Shown here in pieces: positions 6,825 through 12,235 of a DNA stretch of 12,235 nt. The position numbers and the translations under genes were made by a program. The DNA is taken from contig JBBTQJ010000027.1 in NCBI GenBank assembly GCA_038065755.1, positions 1-12,235 of the forward strand, given 5' to 3'. The first letter of the stretch is position 1, and every line of letters begins with the position of its first letter. The DNA comes from JBBTQJ01 sp038065755 (GTDB lineage: Bacteria; Patescibacteriota; Minisyncoccia; Minisyncoccales; Staskawiczbacteraceae). The notes below the pieces were generated by a model, which saw only the letters and a list, made by a program, of their open reading frames with translations, did no database searches and was not told the origin of the DNA.

Positions 6825-6866
6825 AACAATCATAATAACTCGCGATCGCGAACTATTATGATTGTT
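6825..6866. repeat. 42-base imperfect palindrome centred on CGATCG, upstream of neuB-like gene
   Basis: The two 21-base halves are inverted copies with no loop and match at 19 of 21 positions: outer arms AACAATCATAATA and TATTATGATTGTT pair perfectly, two positions mismatch, and the central TCGCGATCGCGA is a perfect 12-base palindrome. It starts nine bases after the methyltransferase stop. No T-tract follows on the plus strand, so a standard intrinsic terminator is not indicated; a GGATTTTTC run follows on the minus strand. A protein-binding site or an RNA hairpin boundary between transcription units are both possible. Confidence 0.85.
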
Positions 6867-6880
6867 AAAAATATTTGTTA

Positions 6881-6910
6881 AACCGAAATAAACCAAAATA
6901 AACCGAAACA
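6881..6910 (+). repeat. Three tandem 10-base AACCGAAATA units
   Basis: Units start at 6881 (AACCGAAATA), 6891 (AACCAAAATA) and 6901 (AACCGAAACA). A decayed fourth (AATTGAATTA, seven of ten matches) follows at 6911. The array sits between the palindrome and the neuB-like start at 6931. The exact 10-base period, one helical turn, suggests an operator-like array; I find no convincing -35/-10 pair around it. Confidence 0.75.
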
Positions 6911-6930
6911 AATTGAATTAGATTTAAACT

Positions 6931-8040
6931 ATGAAAAAGATTATAATTTCAAACAACAAACGGATAGGCTGGGCAGAGCCGATTTTTATTATTGCTGAAG
7001 CGGGGTCAAATCACGACGGAAATTTTGAGCAAGCAAAAAAATTAATAGATATTGCAGCCGAAGCCAAAGCAGATGCTGTAAAGTTTCAATTATTTAAAGC
7101 CAATAAGATTTATCCTAAAAACTGCGGAAAAATTCCAGGACCACAAGGTAAAATAGATTTATATGATTTTTTTAAAAAAACCGAATTGCCAAAGAAGTGG
7201 CTTCCTTTGTTAAAAAAATATTCAGAGAATAAGGGGTTAATTTTTATTGTCGCCCCGTTTGACGAAAAATCAGCAGACGAGCTGGGAAAAAATAATTTAG
7301 ATGTTTATAAAATCGCTTCTCCCGAAATAACTCATTTACCGCTGATAAGACATATAGCTAAAAAACAAAAACCAATAATTCTTTCCACGGGATTTTCTAA
7401 ATTAGGCGAAATTGAAGAGGCAATAGAAACGATATGCAAGGAAAATAACAAAAAAATTATTTTAATGCACTGCGTAAGCAGTTATCCGGCCCCCTTAAAA
7501 GATTTTAATTTAGAAAGTATTAAAACTTTAAAAACCATTTTCCAGACTCCCGTAGGAATTTCAGACCATTCTTTGAGTCCTGTTATAATCCCCAGGTTGG
7601 CAGTGGTTTTGGGGGCTTCAATAATTGAAAAACATTTTACATTAAACAAAAAATTGCCGGGTCCCGATCATCATTATGCCCTAAATCCAAAAGAGCTTAA
7701 ATTAATGGTCAAAGAAGCGAGAAAAGCAGAAAAATGGAGTGAAAAAGAAAAAAAAAAGTTTTTAAATAATCCCTCTTATTTAAAAATTTTGGGAAATGGC
7801 CAGAAAAGCATTGCGCCCTCAGAAAAAGAAATTTACCCCAGAGATAAAAGAAGCATTTTTGTAATTAAAGATTTAAAAAAAGGAGAAAAACTAAATAAAC
7901 AGAATGTTGATATTTTAAGGGCAGAGAGAAACCTAAAACCAGGTATTCACCCAAGATATTTTGATTTAATATTAGGGAAAAAAATAACAAGCCCAGTCAA
8001 AAAAAATACCGGTCTTCAGTGGGGGTATTTATTAAATTAA
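6931..8040 (+). CDS. NeuB/PseI/SpsE-family nonulosonic acid synthase
   Basis: This 369-residue enzyme has the full two-domain architecture. The TIM barrel (about 15-270) carries IAEAGSNHDG (21-30), VKFQ (50-53), IASPEI (128-133), LSTGFS (151-156), CVSSYPAP (181-188), GISDHS (209-214) and IIEKHFTL (231-238), followed by GPDHHYAL (244-251). H213 and H235 sit at the positions that bind the catalytic metal in NeuB. The C-terminal SAF/antifreeze-like domain (about 305-369) includes RSIFVIKDLKKGEKL. Such enzymes condense PEP with N-acetylmannosamine or a 2,4-diamino-hexose to make sialic, pseudaminic or legionaminic acid. The pseB-pseC pair upstream favours a diamino sugar. The gene stands apart from its neighbours, flanked by two 42-base palindromes. 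No Shine-Dalgarno is seen. Confidence 0.9.
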   Translation: MKKIIISNNKRIGWAEPIFIIAEAGSNHDGNFEQAKKLIDIAAEAKADAVKFQLFKANKIYPKNCGKIPGPQGKIDLYDFFKKTELPKKWLPLLKKYSENKGLIFIVAPFDEKSADELGKNNLDVYKIASPEITHLPLIRHIAKKQKPIILSTGFSKLGEIEEAIETICKENNKKIILMHCVSSYPAPLKDFNLESIKTLKTIFQTPVGISDHSLSPVIIPRLAVVLGASIIEKHFTLNKKLPGPDHHYALNPKELKLMVKEARKAEKWSEKEKKKFLNNPSYLKILGNGQKSIAPSEKEIYPRDKRSIFVIKDLKKGEKLNKQNVDILRAERNLKPGIHPRYFDLILGKKITSPVKKNTGLQWGYLLN

Positions 8041-8081
8041 ATTTGCCACAATTTCTACGATCGTAGAAATTGTGGCAAATT
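8040..8081. repeat. 42-base perfect palindrome centred on CGATCG, between neuB-like and aminotransferase genes
   Basis: Bases 8040-8081 are a perfect inverted repeat with no spacer: the left arm reads AATTTGCCACAATTTC then TACGA, and the right arm is its exact reverse complement. The last base of the neuB-like stop codon is its first base. A 42-base perfect palindrome is very unlikely by chance. As RNA it could form a long stem closed by a GAUC tetraloop, but no U-tract follows. It matches the palindrome at 6825 in length and in central CGATCG, though the outer arms differ. Confidence 0.92.
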
Positions 8082-8096
8082 ATAAAAATAGGAAAA

Positions 8097-9167
8097 ATGG
8101 AAATTCCTTTGAATAGACCGACGATAACAAAAAAAGACATTAATTGCTTTAAAAAACCAGAAAGTTTTTTGTTTTTAGAAAATCAAGTTGAAAAATTCGA
8201 AAAAATGTTTGCTGACTATATAGGCAGGAAATACGCTCTGGCAGTGAATTCTGGAACTGCCGCCCTGCACTTGGCACTGCTTTCTTTAAATATAAAAAAA
8301 GACGAAGAAGTTATTTGCCCGTCTTATACTTGCGTGGCTTTGTTAAACGCCATTAATTATGCGGGGGCAAAGGTAAAACTAACTGATTGCAATTTTAATA
8401 TTGAGAAAATGGATTTTAATATTTCTTTTTTGGATGTTAAGAAAAAAATAACCAAAAAAACCAAAACTATTATTGTTCCTCATATGTTTGGCAGTTCGGC
8501 TGAAATTGATAAAATAATTAAATTGGGCGCTCCTGTTATAGAAGACGCCACTCAATCTTTGGGAGGCGATTATCTTGGCAAAAAAATAGGAAGTTTTGGG
8601 GCCGTATCAATTTTTTCTTTGCATCACTCAAAAATAATGACAACTGGAGCAGGGGGTATATTATTGACCGATTCAAAAGAAATTATTGAAAAAGCAAGAT
8701 TTCTGGCAGATTACGAATTTTCAGTTGTCAAACAGCGCTTGCAAAAACCTGGAAATTATAATATTCAATATAATTATAAAATGGACAATTTAAATGCTTT
8801 TTTGGGTATCAGCCAGTTAAGCCAGCTTGATTATTTTGTAAAAAAAAGAAAAGAAATTGCTAAAATTTACGAAAAAAATTTAAAAGAAAAAGTTAAAATT
8901 CCCAAAAACACAAAAGAGAATATTTTTTGGCGCTATATTATTAAAACAGAAAAAAAACCAAAAGAGATTATAAAAAAAGCTTTAAAATACGGCATAGAAT
9001 TAGGCCGGGGGGTATATCCTTCATTGCATCAATATTTAAAAATACCGGATAAGTTTTTTCCCAACGCGAAAAAATCTATTGATTCTTTAGTCGCTTTGCC
9101 TATTTATCCATCTTTAAAAGACAGAGAAATAGATTACCTGTTGAAAATTCTTAAAAAAATATTATGA
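8097..9167 (+). CDS. DegT/DnrJ/EryC1 (SpsC-like) PLP-dependent aminotransferase
   Basis: This protein is 356 residues from the ATG at 8097; an earlier in-frame ATG at 8070 lies inside the perfect palindrome and would add nine residues unlike the family. The start at 8097 gives the typical MEIPLNRP opening and has AGGA three bases upstream (8090-8093), the only Shine-Dalgarno-like signal in the window. NSGTAAL (51-57) is the phosphate loop, VIEDATQSLGG (147-157) holds D150 and Q153, and K179 in SLHHSKIMTTGAGG is the PLP lysine. It is a sugar aminotransferase, clearly distinct from the PseC-like one at 3964. A NeuB homologue before it and a SpsF homologue after it reproduce the B. subtilis spsC/E/F gene set. 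It overlaps the next gene by four bases (ATGA). Confidence 0.85.
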   Translation: MEIPLNRPTITKKDINCFKKPESFLFLENQVEKFEKMFADYIGRKYALAVNSGTAALHLALLSLNIKKDEEVICPSYTCVALLNAINYAGAKVKLTDCNFNIEKMDFNISFLDVKKKITKKTKTIIVPHMFGSSAEIDKIIKLGAPVIEDATQSLGGDYLGKKIGSFGAVSIFSLHHSKIMTTGAGGILLTDSKEIIEKARFLADYEFSVVKQRLQKPGNYNIQYNYKMDNLNAFLGISQLSQLDYFVKKRKEIAKIYEKNLKEKVKIPKNTKENIFWRYIIKTEKKPKEIIKKALKYGIELGRGVYPSLHQYLKIPDKFFPNAKKSIDSLVALPIYPSLKDREIDYLLKILKKIL

Positions 9168-10489
9168 CTCCAAAAAAAATAGGAATTATTATCCAAGCAA
9201 GAATGGGGTCTAAAAGACTGCCGGGAAAAGTGTATAGAAAAATTTTAAATAAACACTTGTTAGAATGGGTTATTATAAGGGCTAAAAAATCGCAATTGGC
9301 TGAAAAATTAGTGGTGGCCACTCCAAACACAAAAGAAGATTCAATTCTTTTGCCAATTATTAAAAGAAACAACACTTATTTTTTTCAAGGTAGCTTGCAT
9401 AATGTTTTAGACAGATTTATAGGGGCTTCAAAAAAATTTAATATAGATCCTATAATAAGAATTACCGGAGACTGCCCCTTAATTGACCCTTGTTTAATTG
9501 ACCAAAGCATAAGAGAATATTCAAAATTAAAAAAGAAGCCGGATTATTTTTTAATAGAGGGCTATCCCTTTGGCCTGGGAGACATTGAAATTATAAAGTT
9601 ATCTGCCCTTGAAAAAAGCCTGAAATTGGCAAAAGATTTAGAACACTTAGAGCATGTGGTGTCTTTCATTTCAGAAAGGCCGGACTTGTTTGAAATAATT
9701 GTAAAAAAAGCTCCTAAAAATTTATTTAGGCAAGATATCAGGGTTTGCGTTGACGAGCTGCCAGATTTATTTTTGGTAAGAAAAATAGCGGAACATTTTA
9801 AACCAAGAACAGACTTTACCGCAGAAGAAATATTAAAATATCTTGAAAAAAATTCAAAAATAGCAGGAACAAATAAAAATATAAAGCATAATTATATAAT
9901 CCCAAAAAATGTTATTGATGCTAAAAAAGAAGAAACCTTTCAAGAGATAAAAAAAATTATTAAACAAAAAAATCCTGTTGCAAAAAAAGATTGGGATCTG
10001 ATCATTATTCTTTCGGGGCCCCAAGAAAGCATTGCAGATATCTTAAAAAATAATAAAAGAAACGAAGATAAAGACCGTTTTGAAACCGCCCTAAAAGTGG
10101 CAAAACAAGTTGCAAAAAAAAGGAAAGAAAGGCCAATTGTTTATTATAACGGCTCAGACGAACAGAACGACAATTTAAGAGGGTTAATTAAAAAAGGATT
10201 TTTGCAAAGATACGATTTCCCAGAAGAGAAAATTATTGTTTCTGAAAATTTTAAAATAAAAAACACAGAAGACCAGTTTAAAAAAATGTCAGATGCCGTT
10301 TTGCAAAATAAAAGAAAAATAATAATAGTAAGCAGCGCTTATCATCTGCCAAGAGTTAAAAATTATATTTCAAAATACCAGAAAAAATTCAATCCTGAAA
10401 AAATAGTTTTGTATCCGGCCGAACCAAAAATATTTGAACTAAAAAAAGCAAAAGAAGAAGCAGAAAAAATAGCAAAATATTTTAAATGA
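9164..10489 (+). CDS. SpsF-like cytidylyltransferase fused to a C-terminal DUF218/YdcF domain
   Basis: This 441-residue protein has two parts. Residues 5-230 are a SpsF/CMP-NeuAc-synthetase-like nucleotidyltransferase: IIIQARMGSKRLPGK (8-22) is the CTP-binding loop, VVATP (50-54), FFQGSLHNVLDRF (73-85), TGDCPLIDP (101-109) the metal-binding region, and VCVDELPDL (194-202). A charged linker (about 230-272) leads to a DUF218 domain (about 275-425) with DLIIILSG (278-285), the DRFETAL helix (304-310), YYNGS (327-331), NTEDQF (367-372) and VSSAYHLPRVKNY (389-401). SpsF-type domains activate nonulosonic or related acids with CTP. DUF218 proteins (YdcF, ElyC, SanA) are linked to envelope metabolism with poorly defined chemistry. 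Standard SpsF is about 240 residues, so the fusion is the oddity. Four-base overlaps on both sides place it firmly in the operon. Confidence 0.82.
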   Translation: MTPKKIGIIIQARMGSKRLPGKVYRKILNKHLLEWVIIRAKKSQLAEKLVVATPNTKEDSILLPIIKRNNTYFFQGSLHNVLDRFIGASKKFNIDPIIRITGDCPLIDPCLIDQSIREYSKLKKKPDYFLIEGYPFGLGDIEIIKLSALEKSLKLAKDLEHLEHVVSFISERPDLFEIIVKKAPKNLFRQDIRVCVDELPDLFLVRKIAEHFKPRTDFTAEEILKYLEKNSKIAGTNKNIKHNYIIPKNVIDAKKEETFQEIKKIIKQKNPVAKKDWDLIIILSGPQESIADILKNNKRNEDKDRFETALKVAKQVAKKRKERPIVYYNGSDEQNDNLRGLIKKGFLQRYDFPEEKIIVSENFKIKNTEDQFKKMSDAVLQNKRKIIIVSSAYHLPRVKNYISKYQKKFNPEKIVLYPAEPKIFELKKAKEEAEKIAKYFK

Positions 10490-12180
10490 CAAAACCCATA
10501 AAAAAAATATTATTTTTAAACCCCCCCGACCCGACATTGGTTGAAAATATAAATAATCAGGGATACGCCTATTTTGAACCGCCCATAGGATTGCTTTATG
10601 TTTATTCTTATTTAAAAAATACAAAAAAATACGACACATATTTTATTGACTTGAATATAGAAATAAAGTTTATTGGCAAAAAAAACCTGGAAAGCACTTT
10701 AAAAGATTTAATAATATCTTACAAACCAGACATGGTGGCCTTGTCTTGTCTGTATTATACAAGCAAAAATATTTTTCATTTAATTGCAAAAACAATCAAA
10801 GAAACAGACATTTCTATTAAGGTTGTTTTTGGCGGCCATTATCCAACTCATATAACAAACATGGCTTTAGCTGATAAAAATGTTGACTTTGCTGTTTTGT
10901 CTGAAGGCGAGCTTGGCACAGCAGACTTGATAGAGGCGCTAAACAATTCATCTGGCTTAGAAAATGTTGAGGGCATAGCTTTTAAGAAAGACGAAAAAAT
11001 AATAAAGAACGAAAGAAAAAAATTCTGGCAGGGATTCAAAACTTCAAAAAGACTGCCCTGGGAAGATATAAAAATGGAATATTATTTCAAAGAAGGGAAA
11101 AGTTTTTTATACAGAATATTTGATAAAAGCGAAATAAAATTAGGAGCAATGACAGCTACCAGGGGATGCCCCAACCAGTGCACGTTTTGTTCTTCGCCCC
11201 ATTTTTTTAAGCACGTTTGGAGGTTTAGGGAAATTGATTCAATAATTGATGAGGTTAAATTTTTAAAAGAAAATTATGGCGTGAATACCATTGTTTTTAA
11301 CGACGAAAATATGACCGTGTATAAGGACTGGTTTTTAAAATTAATGGATGAATTTAAAAAGCTTGGCATCAGGTGGGTGGTGGGCGGAGGATTATCCGTA
11401 AGAACAATAAACGACGAAGAAATTATTAAAAAAATGTGCGAGAGCGGAATAGCTGTTTTTAATATTGCCATTGAATCTGGAAACGAAGAAACATTAAAAA
11501 AAATAAAAAAGCCTTTAACCTTAAAAGAGGTGGAAAATGTGGTGGGGTTGATAAGAAAATACGGAAAACAAAAAAACGGATTTATTATCGGATTTTTTAT
11601 TGTGGGACTCCCCTTTGAAACAAAAAAAGAATTTTTAGAAACACTGGAATTCGGGGGCAAATTAGATCTTGATTGGCGGGCATATTATTGCTTTCAGCCC
11701 TTTCCGGGCATAGAATTGTATGATTGGTGCATTAATAATAATTTAATGAAAGAATACAGCCAAGACGACTGCGCTAATTACGAATTTCATACTGCCCCCA
11801 ATCTTAAATATCCAGATTATACAGCGGAAGAATTAAGCAGGCTGAATTATTTATACAATTTAAAATATAATTTTTTAGAGAACAGGAACCTAAAGTTAGG
11901 AACAGAAGAATCGTTAAAACAGGCAGAAAGGGATTTTAATTATGTTTTAGAACTGGCTCCAAAGCACCTTTTTGCCAATTTCTGCCTCGCTAAAATAATG
12001 GAAAAAAGGAATAACCAAAATAAGAGAAAAGAATATCTGGAAAAAGCCAAAGATATACTAGAAAACGACAAATCATTTGACTGGTCATATTATACAAAAG
12101 AGCTCGGGCTAGATGCAAAAACATTGTTTGGCGCGGATACAAAAATATTACTTAGAATAAATACAAAAACATTAATATAA
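10486..12180 (+). CDS. B12-binding-type radical SAM protein with C-terminal repeat tail
   Basis: This 564-residue protein begins with a Rossmann-like cobalamin-binding-type domain (about 5-160): ILFLNPPDP (8-16), EPPIGLLYVYSYL (31-43), MVALSC (83-88), VVFGGHYPT (113-121) and AVLSEGE (136-142). The radical SAM core (about 218-420) has the 4Fe-4S motif RGCPNQCTFC (226-235; C228, C232, C235), FNDENMT (271-277), NIAIESGNEETL (326-337) and GFFIVGLPFET (369-379). A helical TPR-like segment (about 470-530) and a 24-base-period repeat tail follow. The first domain lacks the classic D-x-H-x-x-G, as is common in this class, so actual cobalamin use is inferred. Relatives include methyltransferases and ring-forming enzymes. 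Its position at the end of the sps-like operon suggests a sugar or lipid modification, unproved. Confidence 0.85.
   Translation: MTKPIKKILFLNPPDPTLVENINNQGYAYFEPPIGLLYVYSYLKNTKKYDTYFIDLNIEIKFIGKKNLESTLKDLIISYKPDMVALSCLYYTSKNIFHLIAKTIKETDISIKVVFGGHYPTHITNMALADKNVDFAVLSEGELGTADLIEALNNSSGLENVEGIAFKKDEKIIKNERKKFWQGFKTSKRLPWEDIKMEYYFKEGKSFLYRIFDKSEIKLGAMTATRGCPNQCTFCSSPHFFKHVWRFREIDSIIDEVKFLKENYGVNTIVFNDENMTVYKDWFLKLMDEFKKLGIRWVVGGGLSVRTINDEEIIKKMCESGIAVFNIAIESGNEETLKKIKKPLTLKEVENVVGLIRKYGKQKNGFIIGFFIVGLPFETKKEFLETLEFGGKLDLDWRAYYCFQPFPGIELYDWCINNNLMKEYSQDDCANYEFHTAPNLKYPDYTAEELSRLNYLYNLKYNFLENRNLKLGTEESLKQAERDFNYVLELAPKHLFANFCLAKIMEKRNNQNKRKEYLEKAKDILENDKSFDWSYYTKELGLDAKTLFGADTKILLRINTKTLI
12112..12174 (+). 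repeat. 24-base-period degenerate tandem repeat at the 3' end of the radical SAM gene
   Basis: Three 15-base cores start at 12112 (GATGCAAAAACATTG), 12136 (GATACAAAAATATTA) and 12160 (AATACAAAAACATTA), exactly 24 bases apart. They encode eight-residue units sharing an (A/T)-K-(T/I)-L motif: DAKTLFGA, DTKILLRI and the terminal NTKTLI. A related YTKELGL lies one codon out of phase just upstream. The repeats stay in frame and end at the stop codon. Confidence 0.7.
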
Positions 12181-12205
12181 TAAACCTGTTGCGTAATAAG
12201 ATTAT

Positions 12206-12235
12206 AAGCGAAATGAAGCAATTTTGAGCGAAAAT
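12206..12235 (+). repeat. Possible 10-base-period repeat at the window's right edge
   Basis: Blocks starting at 12206 (AAGCGAAATG), 12216 (AAGCAATTTT) and 12226 (GAGCGAAAAT) each carry AGC at the same phase, spaced 10 bases apart; the first and third are the closest. The window ends here, so the length of the array is unknown. The conservation is weak. Confidence 0.4.

Noticed and set aside
6881..6930. Iteron-type replication origin
   Set aside because: Only three to four short units, with no Rep or DnaA gene and no DnaA boxes recognised nearby.
6871..6930. Sigma70 promoter directly upstream of the neuB-like gene
   Set aside because: TTGTTA boxes occur at 6862 and 6875, but no -10 with acceptable match lies at 16-18 bases from either.
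8040..8081. Intrinsic (Rho-independent) terminator after the neuB-like gene
   Set aside because: The stem is long, but the bases after it (TATAAAAATAGG) have no T-tract, and the next gene starts 15 bases later; listed as a palindrome instead.
8040..8081. Telomere-resolvase (protelomerase) site
   Set aside because: Only the spacerless palindrome shape fits; there is no protelomerase, phage or linear-replicon gene in the window.
8070..8096. Upstream ATG at 8070 as the start of the second aminotransferase
   Set aside because: It lies within the perfect palindrome, and the nine extra residues do not resemble the family, whereas 8097 gives the usual MEIPLNRP opening with AGGA upstream.
1..12235. 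UGA recoded as glycine (genetic code 25)
   Set aside because: Four genes end cleanly at TGA at family-typical lengths, three of them in overlapping ATGA or promoter contexts, and no in-frame TGA is needed to complete a domain.

Overview
This is an AT-rich stretch (about one third G+C by eye) of dense bacterial genes. It looks like part of a surface-polysaccharide or glycan biosynthesis island. Genes overlap by 1 to 8 bases or sit a few tens of bases apart. Lysine codons are nearly all AAA, and almost no start codon has a recognisable Shine-Dalgarno sequence. Together with small, streamlined proteins, this suggests a Patescibacteria/CPR (Parcubacteria-like) genome; that is an inference from style and gene content, not proof. 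UGA works as a normal stop (genes ending at 2643, 3967, 9167, 10489), so the UGA-glycine code of Gracilibacteria/Absconditabacteria does not apply. No tRNA, rRNA, transposase or CRISPR array was seen.

Layout. Positions 1-1256, minus strand: the N-terminal 418 codons of a multi-pass O-antigen ligase/polymerase-like protein that runs off the left edge, interrupted in frame by a 64-base GC-rich structured element (451-514). A 50-base divergent gap follows. Positions 1307-2643, plus strand: a HIGH-motif cytidylyltransferase-like protein and a NodB-fold polysaccharide-deacetylase-like protein, overlapping by one base. A clear sigma70-type promoter built into a three-unit 10-base tandem repeat (2640-2688) then leads into a second transcription unit: a small helix-turn-helix protein, a PseB-like sugar-nucleotide 4,6-dehydratase, a PseC-like aminotransferase, a secreted DUF4430 protein, a DUF6580/ECF-S-like membrane protein and a SAM methyltransferase (2708-6815). 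A third block (6931-12180) holds a NeuB/PseI/SpsE synthase flanked on both sides by 42-base palindromes centred on CGATCG, a SpsC-like aminotransferase, a SpsF-like cytidylyltransferase fused to a DUF218/YdcF domain, and a B12-binding-type radical SAM protein.

How it fits together. PseB and PseC make a 4-amino-4,6-dideoxy sugar nucleotide. The NeuB-like enzyme would condense a hexosamine derivative with PEP to give a nonulosonic acid, and the SpsF domain would activate it with CTP. A methyltransferase, a second aminotransferase and a radical SAM enzyme could modify the sugar, and the O-antigen ligase-like protein could polymerise or attach the glycan. The N-acetyltransferase (PseH) and UDP-sugar hydrolase (PseG) steps are not in the window. 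The DUF4430 and DUF6580 proteins may form a small corrinoid or vitamin capture/uptake pair, which is noteworthy beside a B12-type radical SAM enzyme.

Unusual non-coding structure is the most distinctive part of the window: two loopless 42-base palindromes bracketing the neuB-like gene, exact 10-base-period tandem repeats in two intergenic regions (and perhaps a third at the right edge), and the 64-base three-stem element inside a coding sequence.
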